Shown here: positions 7,191 through 15,694 of the stretch, piece by piece
How positions within the stretch are numbered: the first letter of the stretch is position 1
How the letters are laid out: every line of letters starts with the position of its first letter
Assembly (NCBI GenBank): GCA_964352715.1
Contig: CAYGSU010000045.1
Coordinates: 1-35,212 of the forward strand
DNA length: 35,212 bases
Reading direction: 5' to 3'
Origin: JAVKBW01 sp964352715
GTDB lineage: Bacteria; Pseudomonadota; Alphaproteobacteria; UBA8366; Aestuariispiraceae
Translations under genes and position numbers: made by a program
The notes under the pieces: generated by a model
The model's input: only the letters and a program-made list of their open reading frames with translations
Told to the model about the DNA's origin: nothing
The model's database searches: none

Positions 7191-8573
7191 ATGCCAACGA
7201 TCTTCCTAATCCTTATCTTGATAGGCTTGGCGGTTGTCGCCTTTTATGTCGGCCGCAGCCGGGCCATGGCCAGTTCCGGCGGTCGCGCCAAGGATCTGCA
7301 TTCCCGTCCGGGTTACTATGGAACCTATTCCGCATTGTGGTGTGCGATTCCCGCTTTCCTGCTGATGGGAGTCTGGCTGGCGGCATCGCCGTCAATAATA
7401 CAGAACCAGGTCATTGACAGCCTTCCGGCGGATATCCGGGCGCTGCCGGAAAACGAACTGGGCCTGGTGCTGAACGATATCCGCAACTTCGCGACCGGTA
7501 ACGCCGTTACCACGCAAGCGAACACCATGGTCGTCGAGGCAGCCGAGTATTACAACGCGCTCAACGCCGCCAGCGCCAACATCCTTACCGGCCTCGCCAT
7601 TGTTATCGGCCTGGGGGGTACGGGCATTGCCTGGCGCCTGATTCACCCGCACCTGCGGGCCCGCAACGCGGTCGAAAAGATGGTCATGATCTTCCTGATC
7701 GCGGCGTCGACAATTGCGATTTTCACCACCGCCGGGATTGTCCTGTCACTGCTGTTCGAATCGGCTCGGTTCTTCGCCCAGGTGCCGTTCTACGAGTTCC
7801 TGTTCGGCCTTGAATGGAGCCCGCAGATCGCCCTGCGCGCAGAGCAGGTGGGGTCCTCCGGCGCGTTCGGCGCGGTGCCGATCTTTCTCGGGACCTTCCT
7901 GATCAGCGCCATCGCCATGACGGTGGCCGTGCCGGTCGGTCTGATGTCGGCAATCTATATGGCGGAATATGCGTCCCCGAAATTGCGATCCTGGATCAAA
8001 CCGGCGCTGGAAATTCTGGCCGGTATCCCGACTGTGGTTTACGGGTTCTTCGCCGCCCTCACCGTTGCGCCGCTGATCCGCGGCTTCGGCGAATCCATTG
8101 GCCTGGATGTCGCGTCCGAAAGCGCGCTCGCCGCCGGGCTGGTGATGGGGGTCATGATCATCCCGTTCGTCTCGTCGCTGTCAGACGACGTCATCAGCGC
8201 CGTCCCCCGGTCGCTTCGCGAAGGATCGCTGGGGCTTGGCGCGACCAAATCGGAAACCATCAAGCGGGTCATCCTGCCGGCGGCCCTGCCGGGTATTGTC
8301 GGGTCGATCCTGCTGGCGGCAAGCCGCGCCATCGGCGAAACCATGATTGTCGTCATGGCCGCCGGTCTGGCGGCGAACCTGACAGTCAACCCGTTTCAGG
8401 CGGTGACCACCGTGACGGTGCAGATCGTGACCCTGCTGGTCGGCGACCAGGAATTCGACTCACCGAAAACGCTGGCCGCATTCGCGCTGGGTCTGGTGCT
8501 GTTCTTTGTAACACTGGGGCTGAACGTGATCGCCCTGCATGTGGTGCGCAAGTACCGCGAACAATACGATTGA
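7191..8573 (+). CDS. pstC: Phosphate ABC transporter permease PstC (long form)
   Basis: Inner-membrane channel subunit of the high-affinity phosphate importer. The 460 residues exceed the roughly 320 of E. coli PstC because of an N-terminal extension of about 150-200 residues. This holds a hydrophobic segment at residues 3-20, a second near 48-67, a periplasmic-looking stretch (SIIQNQVIDSLPADIRALPENELG) and further helices before the canonical permease core. The coupling (EAA) loop REGSLGLGATKSETIKRVILPAALPG lies at about residue 342. GAGGA seven bases before ATG 7191 is a good ribosome site. pstA follows after 15 bp. Confidence 0.95.
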   Translation: MPTIFLILILIGLAVVAFYVGRSRAMASSGGRAKDLHSRPGYYGTYSALWCAIPAFLLMGVWLAASPSIIQNQVIDSLPADIRALPENELGLVLNDIRNFATGNAVTTQANTMVVEAAEYYNALNAASANILTGLAIVIGLGGTGIAWRLIHPHLRARNAVEKMVMIFLIAASTIAIFTTAGIVLSLLFESARFFAQVPFYEFLFGLEWSPQIALRAEQVGSSGAFGAVPIFLGTFLISAIAMTVAVPVGLMSAIYMAEYASPKLRSWIKPALEILAGIPTVVYGFFAALTVAPLIRGFGESIGLDVASESALAAGLVMGVMIIPFVSSLSDDVISAVPRSLREGSLGLGATKSETIKRVILPAALPGIVGSILLAASRAIGETMIVVMAAGLAANLTVNPFQAVTTVTVQIVTLLVGDQEFDSPKTLAAFALGLVLFFVTLGLNVIALHVVRKYREQYD

Positions 8574-8588
8574 TCGGGACGGAAGAAA

Positions 8589-9890
8589 ATGACCGATATA
8601 ACAAACGGGACTCAGCCCGCACCGGTGACAAAGGCCGGCATTGCGGAAACGGTAAACAAGGGTCTGGCAGAACGCTATGCGCGTGAACGGCGGTTCCGCT
8701 ATCTCGGCGCCACCGCCATCTGTATCGCCCTGCTGTGTCTGGTTGCGCTGTTCGGCAACATCATCTGGAAGGGCCACACGGCCTTTGTGCAGACGATGAT
8801 CACGCTTGATGTCGAAATCACGGAAGACATGATCGACACGGAAAACCCGGCCGCTTCAAACTATCGCGGCATGGCCTTCAATGCCCTGTTCAAGGCGTTT
8901 CCGGATGTTGAAGGCCGCAGCGACCGCCGCGCCCTGACCAATCTGGTATCGTCAGGCGTCGGGTTTCAGCTGGCGCGCCATGTTCAGGCAAATCCGGGCG
9001 ATATCGGCAAGACCGTGTCGATCCAGTTCCCCGCCTCGGACGATATCGACATGCTGAACAAGGGCAATGTAAATGTCGACTCCGTCGAAGGCGACCGCCG
9101 GGTCAAGGACCAGGAAATCGCCTGGTTCAACACACTGAAGGAACAGGGCCGGGTCGAAACCGTGTTCAATACCCAGTTGCTGTCATCCGGTGACAGCCGC
9201 GAGCCGGAACTGGCCGGTATCTGGGGCGCGGTTGTCGGATCGTTCTGGACCATGGTCGTTACCCTGTCGCTGTCCTTCCCGATCGGTGTCATGTCGGCCC
9301 TGTATCTGGAGGAATTCGCACCGAAAAACCGCTGGACCGATCTGATCGAGGTCAACATCAACAATCTCGCCGCCGTGCCGTCCATCGTGTTCGGTCTTCT
9401 GGGCCTGGCGGTGTTCCTGGGCTTTTTCGGCCTGCCGCGATCGGCGCCGCTTGTCGGCGGCCTTGTGCTGACCCTGATGACCCTGCCGACGATCATTATC
9501 GCCAGCCGGGCCGCATTGAAATCGGTGCCGCCGTCGATCCGCGAAGCGGCGCTCGGCATGGGGGCAAGCCGGCTTCAGGCGATGACGCATCATGTACTGC
9601 CGCTGGCGCTGCCGGGCATGATGACGGGGACGATTATCGGTCTGGCCCAGGCATTGGGCGAAACCGCACCGCTGCTGATGATCGGCATGGTTGCCTTCGT
9701 GGTCGATATTCCCGGCGGGCCGACCGATCCGGCAACGGTCTTGCCGGTACAGATCTATCTTTGGGCCGATGCACCGGAACGGGCGTTTGTCGAACGGACA
9801 TCCGCCGCCATCATGGTGCTTCTGGCTTTCCTGATTTCAATGAACCTGATTGCGATCCTGCTGCGCAGACGGTTCGAACGACGCTGGTAG
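8589..9890 (+). CDS. pstA: Phosphate ABC transporter permease PstA (with DUF3333-type N-terminus)
   Basis: Second membrane subunit of the phosphate importer, 433 residues. A cytoplasmic lead of about 40 residues is followed by a membrane helix (about 39-60), then a soluble periplasmic-looking segment of some 150 residues (LDVEITEDMIDTENPAASNYRG to about residue 205) typical of the DUF3333 extension in alphaproteobacterial PstA. The permease core follows, with the coupling loop REAALGMGASRLQAMTHHVLPLALPG at about residue 317. It ends at TAG 9890, 13 bases before pstB. Both PstA and PstC here have extended periplasmic parts, which may meet each other or PstS. Confidence 0.95.
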   Translation: MTDITNGTQPAPVTKAGIAETVNKGLAERYARERRFRYLGATAICIALLCLVALFGNIIWKGHTAFVQTMITLDVEITEDMIDTENPAASNYRGMAFNALFKAFPDVEGRSDRRALTNLVSSGVGFQLARHVQANPGDIGKTVSIQFPASDDIDMLNKGNVNVDSVEGDRRVKDQEIAWFNTLKEQGRVETVFNTQLLSSGDSREPELAGIWGAVVGSFWTMVVTLSLSFPIGVMSALYLEEFAPKNRWTDLIEVNINNLAAVPSIVFGLLGLAVFLGFFGLPRSAPLVGGLVLTLMTLPTIIIASRAALKSVPPSIREAALGMGASRLQAMTHHVLPLALPGMMTGTIIGLAQALGETAPLLMIGMVAFVVDIPGGPTDPATVLPVQIYLWADAPERAFVERTSAAIMVLLAFLISMNLIAILLRRRFERRW

Positions 9891-9903
9891 AAGGGTTCAC
9901 ATC

Positions 9904-10713
9904 ATGGCTGCTGTACAAGAAGAAGAATTACTGAGAAACAAGGAACCGGGCACCGGCCGCGTCAAGATGCGGGGCGATAAGGTGTGCGTGTTCTATGGTG
10001 AGAAACAGGCGCTGTTCGATGTCGATATCGACATCATGGAAAACGAGGTTACGGCGCTGATCGGCCCGTCAGGCTGCGGCAAGTCGACCTTCCTGCGCTG
10101 CCTTAACCGGATGAATGATGTGATCGACATCTGCCGGGTTACCGGCAAGATCAACCTCGAGGACGGTGACATCTACGACCGGTCGGTCGATGTGGTGCAG
10201 TTGCGCGCCCGGGTCGGCATGGTGTTCCAGAAGCCGAACCCGTTTCCGAAATCGATCTACGAGAATGTCTGCTACGGCCCGCGCATTCACGGCATCGCCG
10301 CCGGCAAGACGGAACTGGACGAGATCGTCCATTCGTCGCTGGTTTCCGCCGGCCTGTGGGAAGAAGTGAAGGACCGTCTGGACCAGCCCGGCACCGGCCT
10401 GTCCGGTGGCCAGCAGCAGCGTCTGTGCATTGCGCGCGCTGTCGCCGTTCGCCCGGAAGTGATTCTGATGGACGAACCCTGCTCGGCGCTGGACCCGATC
10501 GCGACGGCGAAAATCGAGGAGCTGATCCACGAGCTTCGCGAGGAATACACCATCGCCATCGTCACCCATTCGATGCAGCAGGCGGCGCGGGTATCGCAGA
10601 AGACCGCCTTCTTCCATCTCGGGAATCTGGTTGAGTACAACGAAACGGAACAGATATTCACAAACCCGCAGGATGACCGCACCCAGGGATACATTACCGG
10701 CCGATTCGGCTAA
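9904..10713 (+). CDS. pstB: Phosphate ABC transporter ATP-binding protein PstB
   Basis: Cytoplasmic ATPase that powers PstCA. The start at ATG 9904 is preceded by AAGGG and gives 269 residues. Walker A GPSGCGKST (about residues 52-60), Q-loop VFQKPNPFP, ABC signature LSGGQQQR (about 166-173), Walker B VILMDEPCSALDP (about 187-199) and the switch histidine in IVTHSMQQA are all intact. The lead sequence of about 20 residues before the conserved core is slightly longer than usual. It follows pstA by 13 bases and precedes phoU by 53. Confidence 0.97.
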   Translation: MAAVQEEELLRNKEPGTGRVKMRGDKVCVFYGEKQALFDVDIDIMENEVTALIGPSGCGKSTFLRCLNRMNDVIDICRVTGKINLEDGDIYDRSVDVVQLRARVGMVFQKPNPFPKSIYENVCYGPRIHGIAAGKTELDEIVHSSLVSAGLWEEVKDRLDQPGTGLSGGQQQRLCIARAVAVRPEVILMDEPCSALDPIATAKIEELIHELREEYTIAIVTHSMQQAARVSQKTAFFHLGNLVEYNETEQIFTNPQDDRTQGYITGRFG

Positions 10714-10766
10714 TCTCTCCCTGCAAGGATCGCGTAAGCCCTGCCAATCCTATTGGAGACATCCTT

Positions 10767-11519
10767 ATGGTTTCGAAGCCCGACCATATTCACGGCGCCT
10801 ATAACGAAGAATTCGAACGTCTGACAAAACTGTTCAGCCAGATGGGCGGCCTGGCGGAAAGCCAGTTTGCCGATTCCATGAAAGCGGTGGCCAAGCGGGA
10901 TTCCGAACTGGCGCTGCAGGTCAAGGAAAAGGACAAGGAAATCGACGACCTGGAACAGGAAGTCGAACATCTTGTCGTGCGCATGCTGGCCCTGCGTCAG
11001 CCGGTCGCGAACGATCTGCGGTACATCGTCGCCACGCTGAAAACGGCGTCCGATATCGAACGCATCGGCGACTATGCCAAGAATATCGGCAAGCGCGCGC
11101 ATGTGCTGAGCCAGCTTCCTTTAAGCCCGATGGCGCGCAGTATCGGCCGCCTCGGCAAGCTGGTGCAGGCGATGCTGAAAGACATTTTCGACGCCTATCT
11201 GGAAGGCGATGTCGAGAAGGCGGTTTCCGTCTGGGAAGCCGACGAAGAGGTCGACAGCCTGTATACCAGCATCTTCCGCGAATTGCTGACCTACATGATG
11301 GAAGACCCGCGCCACATCACGCCGTGCACGCATCTTCTGTTCATCGCCAAGAACATCGAACGGATCGGCGATCACACGACCAATATCGCCGAAACGCTGT
11401 ACTTCCAGGTCGAAGGCACGCAACTGGACGAGCGTCGGAAAAAAGCCGATGCTTCCAATTACATGGTCGTTGATCCGGGAGACAAGGCAGAACCCCATTC
11501 TGAAGATCAGCCTGCCTGA
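10767..11519 (+). CDS. phoU: Phosphate signalling protein PhoU
   Basis: Cytoplasmic all-helical protein that links Pst transport state to PhoR and keeps the regulon off when phosphate is plentiful. Its 250 residues form the usual tandem three-helix bundles. The metal-binding E/D-x-x-x-D motifs appear twice, as TASDIERIGDYAKNI (about 92-106) and AKNIERIGDHTTNIAE (about 195-210). A variable tail of about 30 residues follows. ATG 10767 is preceded by GGAG. phoB follows after 46 bases. Confidence 0.96.
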   Translation: MVSKPDHIHGAYNEEFERLTKLFSQMGGLAESQFADSMKAVAKRDSELALQVKEKDKEIDDLEQEVEHLVVRMLALRQPVANDLRYIVATLKTASDIERIGDYAKNIGKRAHVLSQLPLSPMARSIGRLGKLVQAMLKDIFDAYLEGDVEKAVSVWEADEEVDSLYTSIFRELLTYMMEDPRHITPCTHLLFIAKNIERIGDHTTNIAETLYFQVEGTQLDERRKKADASNYMVVDPGDKAEPHSEDQPA

Positions 11520-11565
11520 GGCCGGATTGAATTCGGATTGTTTCACAAGGAAAGAGTGACCCGTT

Positions 11566-12258
11566 ATGAAGCCCCGTATCCTGATCGTCGAAGACGAAAC
11601 GGCTGTTGTTACCTTGTTGCGCTACAATCTCGAACGGGAAGGGTTTGAAGTCGACGCGGCGCTTGACGGCCGCGAGGCGATGATCGCCGTCGACGAGAAC
11701 CCGCCCGATCTGGTTCTGCTGGACTGGATGCTGCCGGAAATGAGCGGCATCGAAGTCTGCCGCCAGCTTCGCCGCAAGCCGGTTTCGAAATCCATCCCCG
11801 TCATCATGCTGACCGCGCGGGGCGAGGAATCGGACACCGTGCGGGGGCTGGATGCCGGCGCGGATGATTACGTCACCAAGCCGTTTTCGCCGGCCGAACT
11901 GGTGGCAAGAATGCACGCCCTGTTGCGCCGGTCACGCCCGGTGCTGGCGGATGAAAAACTGCTGGCCGCCGATATCAGCATGGACCTGGCGGCGCACCGG
12001 GTGCATCGCTCGGGCGCGGAAATAAAGCTCGGCCCGACGGAATTCCGCCTGCTGCGGCACCTGCTGGAATATCCCGGCCGGGTGTTCAGCCGCGAACAGC
12101 TGCTGGATGCGGTGTGGGGTCGCGATGTCTATGTCGAACCGCGCACCGTCGATGTTCATATCCGCCGTCTGCGCAAGGCGCTGAACGACGGCGGCAAGGC
12201 CGACCTGATCCGCACCGTGCGGTCCGCCGGTTACGCGCTGGAGCCGGAAGGCAACTGA
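11566..12258 (+). CDS. phoB: Phosphate regulon response regulator PhoB
   Basis: OmpR/PhoB-type transcription factor of 230 residues. The receiver domain (1-120) has the acidic pair E9/D10, the phospho-acceptor D53 (LVLLDWMLPEMSG), T83 and K105 (YVTKPF). The C-terminal winged-helix domain (about 130-228) contains LGPTEFRLLRHLLEYPGRVF and the DNA-contact helix RTVDVHIRRLRKAL. It is last in pstSCAB-phoU-phoB and should bind the Pho boxes before pstS and phoR. AGGAAAGAG upstream serves as the ribosome site. No clear intrinsic terminator follows before the convergent reductase gene. Confidence 0.97.
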   Translation: MKPRILIVEDETAVVTLLRYNLEREGFEVDAALDGREAMIAVDENPPDLVLLDWMLPEMSGIEVCRQLRRKPVSKSIPVIMLTARGEESDTVRGLDAGADDYVTKPFSPAELVARMHALLRRSRPVLADEKLLAADISMDLAAHRVHRSGAEIKLGPTEFRLLRHLLEYPGRVFSREQLLDAVWGRDVYVEPRTVDVHIRRLRKALNDGGKADLIRTVRSAGYALEPEGN

Positions 12259-12319
12259 CCCTGCGCGGTTCGCTCAACAACGCCGCGCCGCGCCCTGCAT
12301 GAATGGCCGGGCTGCGCCG

Positions 12320-13339
12320 TCAGTCCTGTTTCTTATGCCACCATGCCTCGCCGGCCGGCGTGGCGATTTCGGGCGCCGTGTAGACCGGTGCCGCCAATTG
12401 GCTGTAGCGGCCGCCCCGGCGGTGCACATCCATGTAGGTCGGCAGAATGACCTCGGCCGCCATCGGCTCTATGCCGAAATCGGCCAGGCCCGGCAGATCG
12501 CCGGTGACCACGTTGTCGGTCTTCAGAAGATCAACCTGGTCCGCCGTCAGCGGCGGTTTCGGCAGCAGGCCAAGCACCAGCCCCTGCAGCCGGGCGAGGC
12601 CGAACGGGATCGACACCAGCTTGCGGTCATAGGCCGTCACCTGCATCACAAGCCGCATCAGGTCCTCGAATGTGTAGACGGTCGGCCCGCCCAGTTCGTA
12701 GACCTGGCCTTCCGCGTTTTTCGCATCGCCGTTGACGCAGGCGGCCATCGCTTCCGCCACGTCGCCGACATAGACCGGCTGGAATTTCGTGTGGCCGCCG
12801 CCGATCAGCGGCAGCACCGGGCTGAACCGGGCCATGTTGGCGAAGCGGTTGAAAAAATCGTCCTGCGGGCCGAACACCACGCTGGGCCGCATGATCGAGA
12901 CGCCGGGAAACGCCGCGATAACCGCAGCCTCGCCGCGCGCCTTGCTGCGGGCGTATTTGGCGGCCGACTGTTCCGATGCGCCGAGCGCCGACATGTGCAC
13001 GAAGCGGGAAACCCCGGACGCGGCGGCGGCTTTCGCGACGGTTTCCGCGCCGGTCTTGTGAACCGCATCGAATGTCTGGCTGCCGCTTTCATACAGAATG
13101 CCGACCAGATTGACGACCGCATCGGACCCGGCAAGGGCGGCCGCGACGGAGGCAGAGGAGCGGATATTGGCCTGGATCGGCGTGATCTGACCGACATCGC
13201 CCATCGGTTTCATGAACAGCGCGCTTTCCGGGTCGCGCACGGCGACGCGAACCGCATGGCCCTGCTGCGCCAGAAGCCGCACCAGATGCCGGCCCAGAAA
13301 GCCGCCGCCGCCGAAAATCGTCACCAGTTTGGTTGTCAT
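12320..13339 (-). CDS. NDUFA9-like NAD(P)-binding reductase (complex I accessory type)
   Basis: Atypical short-chain dehydrogenase related to mitochondrial complex I subunit NDUFA9, common in alphaproteobacteria. It has 339 residues from ATG 13339. The nucleotide-binding motif FGGGGFLGRHLVRLL lies at about residues 9-23, followed by the strand and loop HAVRVAVRD. A serine-rich MSALGAS segment and YARSKARGEAAV lie mid-protein (the Y-x-x-x-K pair), and MRPSVVFGPQDDFFNRFA follows. No signal or membrane segment is seen. Two ATGs are possible (13345 and 13339); AGGGG sits six bases before the second but abuts the first, so 13339 is preferred. Its role here (complex I assembly or quinone metabolism) is inferred from the family. 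It converges with phoB. Confidence 0.88.
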   Translation of the reverse strand: MTTKLVTIFGGGGFLGRHLVRLLAQQGHAVRVAVRDPESALFMKPMGDVGQITPIQANIRSSASVAAALAGSDAVVNLVGILYESGSQTFDAVHKTGAETVAKAAAASGVSRFVHMSALGASEQSAAKYARSKARGEAAVIAAFPGVSIMRPSVVFGPQDDFFNRFANMARFSPVLPLIGGGHTKFQPVYVGDVAEAMAACVNGDAKNAEGQVYELGGPTVYTFEDLMRLVMQVTAYDRKLVSIPFGLARLQGLVLGLLPKPPLTADQVDLLKTDNVVTGDLPGLADFGIEPMAAEVILPTYMDVHRRGGRYSQLAAPVYTAPEIATPAGEAWWHKKQD

Positions 13340-13450
13340 CGTCATCCCCTGTAATCGCCTGCGCCGGTGCGGCGGCGTGAATCCGTTCCCATGGATATAG
13401 CCGAATCCCGGCGGCGATCCAACTATCGCATGTACGCTCAATGGTAAGTG

Positions 13451-13478
13451 TTGACATCCGTCTTTGGGTGCGTACAAC
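13451..13478 (+). promoter_or_regulatory. Candidate promoter for tRNA-Leu
   Basis: A perfect -35 hexamer TTGACA (13451-13456) is followed after 16 bases by TACAAC (13473-13478), a 4 of 6 match to -10. The tRNA begins 16 bases later, a fitting distance for a short leader. Confidence 0.55.
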
Positions 13479-13494
13479 ACGCATCGTCATCTAG

Positions 13495-13581
13495 GCCCAG
13501 GTGGCGGAATTGGTAGACGCGCAGGTTTCAGGTACCTGTGGCCGCAAGGTCGTGGAAGTTCGAGTCTTCTCCTGGGCACCA
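13495..13581 (+). tRNA. tRNA-Leu (anticodon CAG)
   Basis: Acceptor stem GCCCAGG (13495-13501) pairs with CCTGGGC (13571-13577), followed by A and an encoded CCA (13579-13581). The anticodon arm CAGGT-TTCAGGT-ACCTG gives anticodon CAG, reading CUG. A long variable arm (GGCC-GCAA-GGTC) identifies the class II, leucine-type fold, and the T-loop TTCGAGT is present. Confidence 0.95.
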
Positions 13582-13901
13582 TTCTCCCGAAATCCGAATT
13601 AGATTTCTCCCCGTCCGGGGCGCAGATCCCTTGTGATTTACGTGCATTGGTCTTCGGTACCGATGTCGACCGTTCAACTGAAACAGACGACAGGCTCTGA
13701 ACTCGATAAGGAGCTCGTAACCCGTTGGCAAAAAGTAGCTTTGTCGGCCGACGCGCGATACATGGTTTCAAAACGAAGACCGATTGGCTACGATCGGCCT
13801 CAAAGCCGCACCCGTCAGGGAATGCCAGATTGGTGGACGGATTGATTCTTGTGGCCCCGTAAAACCCATCTTTCGCGGCGCAAAGAAAAACAGGCAGGGT
13901 C
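13582..13901 (+). other. Intergenic stretch after tRNA-Leu, no supported gene
   Basis: These 320 bases are richer in A and T than the flanking genes. An ORF of 70 codons at 13633-13845 lacks a ribosome site and any recognisable protein character. I found no repeat of the tRNA 3' end that would mark an attachment site, and only short weak hairpins. Confidence 0.5.
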
Positions 13902-14600
13902 ATGAAGATTATTCAGAAAGCAAAGCGTGTTCCGGAAAAACTAACGTCTGTTTTTCTGGATAGTATTGCGGATGTTCCGGCGCTTCAGAAAAGGTTCTGG
14001 GCCCGGCGAGAGAAGCAATGGAAAGCAGATTTCGAGTCCGATTCCTATGAGGCAGTGCACGACAAGCACCTGAACACCAGGGTTGAGGACCTGAATTACT
14101 ATGAAGAGCTTGCCTCCTGTATAAAATACATACAGCAGCACCTGGATATTCATCTGGTTGTCGAGTTCGGTGCCGGGTCGGGTGTGAACGCGAAGTTTTT
14201 CCCAGGCTGCGAGTTTATCGGAATTGATCCGGCAAAGGGAATTTTAAACAATACCGATATTACGCATTATAGAATGGACGATTGTGAGTTTGTTGAAAGC
14301 AACCTGACGCTTCCGATCGCCGATGTCTCCATATTTCGAGGCGTCCTGCTATTCATCCCCGGGGATCGCGCTCGACGGGTCTTCGATAAAATCGCAAAAC
14401 GATCGAAATACATCATTGTTGCCGAAAACATTAATCACGCATTTTCAAAACGGACGCATTTATGGAGGCGGCGGTACTTTTGCCATCCTTATGCGGCGTG
14501 GGCATCACAGAATTCATTGCGGTTGGTTCATCAACTCGAAAAGAATATGGACTCTGTAAACGGGTACCTGGTCTACGAAAACGAATCGCTCGCCGGTTAA
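13902..14600 (+). CDS. SAM-dependent methyltransferase (class I), orphan
   Basis: A 232-residue protein with the SAM-binding motif I VVEFGAGSGVNAKFF (about residues 86-100), the acidic strand-2 end FIGIDPAKG, and YRMDDCEFVESNLTLPIADVSIFRGVLLFI for motifs II-III. The N-terminal 70 residues are basic and helical (RRFWARREKQW-like). The substrate cannot be told. Codon use is visibly more AT-rich (many AAA, ATT, TTT, ATA) than in the neighbours. It stands alone downstream of a tRNA gene with no operon partner, which suggests acquisition by transfer. The start ATG 13902 follows CAGGG. Confidence 0.75.
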   Translation: MKIIQKAKRVPEKLTSVFLDSIADVPALQKRFWARREKQWKADFESDSYEAVHDKHLNTRVEDLNYYEELASCIKYIQQHLDIHLVVEFGAGSGVNAKFFPGCEFIGIDPAKGILNNTDITHYRMDDCEFVESNLTLPIADVSIFRGVLLFIPGDRARRVFDKIAKRSKYIIVAENINHAFSKRTHLWRRRYFCHPYAAWASQNSLRLVHQLEKNMDSVNGYLVYENESLAG

Positions 14601-14838
14601 CCTTCTATCGAACAGCCTGCCGCCAAACACAGCACGCCGCCGCTACCATATCTCGGCGGACTTTTGCGCATACCGTCTCGCAAGGCGGTTAGGCAGGCAA
14701 CAAAGGGGCTCTGCCGCATCGCTATGATCTTCTGTGGGGTGGGGGGATTGCGGTGATTGCGCTTGTAATCCGGGGAGTGGTCCTCATGTAGGCGGAACGG
14801 ATGGCAGGCGGGGGCAGGCCAGACAGGAGTGTTTCGCC

Positions 14839-15315
14839 GTGACAGTATTCCATGCGACGTCCCATGCATCCATGCGCGCCCTTAGCGTGCTCGTTCTGCT
14901 TGCCGGGCTTGTTTTCGGCGGCGCCGGTGCGGGCCTCGCGAAAAGCGACAAGGCCAAGAACCACGGTAACAATTCCAATGCCCAGACGACCGAGGATCGC
15001 GTCGAGGACGAGGTGATCGACGAAGTGCTGGACGGTATTTTCGGCGAGAACGACCGCGAGATCATCCAGCGCTATGTGAAGGACCACGGCATCAAGTCGA
15101 AAGGCCTGCCGCCGGGCATCGCCAAGAACCTCGAACGCGGCAAGCCGCTTCCCCCGGGTATCGCAAAACGCTACCTGCCGTCCGATCTGGAAGGCCGGTT
15201 GCCTGGATTGCGCGACGGGCTGGAACGCATCATCGTCGGTGACGATGTGACGATCATCGAGGAAGGCACGCGGGTTGTCGTCGATATCCTGCGCGATGTC
15301 CTGAAAGGGCAGTAG
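14839..15315 (+). CDS. CigR-like secreted/inner-membrane protein
   Basis: A 158-residue protein from GTG 14839, preceded by AGGAG at suitable spacing; ATG 14872 is an alternative. A signal peptide (MRALSVLVLLAGLVFGGAGAG, ending LA) is followed by a charged linker (KSDKAKNHGNNSNAQ), an acidic helical stretch and then the duplicated motif KGLPPGIAKNLERGKPLPPGI, which I associate with the CigR family (in Salmonella an anti-virulence regulator). The end is an amphipathic region (VTIIEEGTRVVVDILRDVLK). Function in this organism is unknown; the family label rests only on the motif. It converges with the Mpo1-like gene, 13 bases away. Confidence 0.7.
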   Translation: MTVFHATSHASMRALSVLVLLAGLVFGGAGAGLAKSDKAKNHGNNSNAQTTEDRVEDEVIDEVLDGIFGENDREIIQRYVKDHGIKSKGLPPGIAKNLERGKPLPPGIAKRYLPSDLEGRLPGLRDGLERIIVGDDVTIIEEGTRVVVDILRDVLKGQ

Positions 15316-15328
15316 TCTCCGGCGGTCT

Positions 15329-15694
15329 CTAGTCGTCTTCAACGCCGGCGGCGCGCAAATGCGGCTGAAGCCGCCCGGTCGCCCACAAAAACACCATCCG
15401 CAGATCGCTGCAGAGCGACCAGACGGGATGCCCGAAGGTCGCCGGCCGGTTGCCCTCGACCGCCACATGGCCGATCCAGGCGAAAGCGTAGCCGACGACC
15501 GGCGCGGCGACCGCCAGTCCCCACATTCCCGTCACTGCCGAGGCGATCAGCAGGCAAATTCCCAGCCCGGTGCCCGCGATATGCAGGCGTCGCGTGCCGG
15601 GTCTGGCATGCTGGCGCAGGTAATGCGGCCAGAAATCGGCATAGCGGGAAAAGACGGGGCGGTCCGGCGGCATAGGGCTTGGGCTAACCGTCAT
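15329..15694 (-). CDS. Mpo1-like (DUF962) membrane protein
   Basis: A 121-residue protein of the Mpo1/DUF962 family; yeast Mpo1 is an iron-dependent dioxygenase in fatty-acid alpha-oxidation. Conserved histidines are visible: FWPHYLRQH (H24, H29), RRLHIAGTGLG (H38), WIGHVAVEGNRPATFGHP (H76, H89). Two or three membrane helices lie at about residues 41-58 and 60-78. It overlaps the end of the upstream marR gene by 11 bases, which suggests translational coupling. Whether it is a fatty-acid dioxygenase here is inferred from the family. Confidence 0.85.
   Translation of the reverse strand: MTVSPSPMPPDRPVFSRYADFWPHYLRQHARPGTRRLHIAGTGLGICLLIASAVTGMWGLAVAAPVVGYAFAWIGHVAVEGNRPATFGHPVWSLCSDLRMVFLWATGRLQPHLRAAGVEDD

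Noticed and set aside
12299..13354. 351-codon plus-strand frame opposite the NDUFA9-like gene
   Set aside because: Shadow frame rich in His, Arg and Gln; the minus strand carries the Rossmann motif.
13633..13845. 70-codon ORF after tRNA-Leu
   Set aside because: No Shine-Dalgarno, no recognisable domain, irregular composition; probably chance.
13495..14900. Genomic-island attachment site at tRNA-Leu
   Set aside because: I looked for a second copy of the tRNA 3' end downstream and for an integrase, and saw neither in this window.
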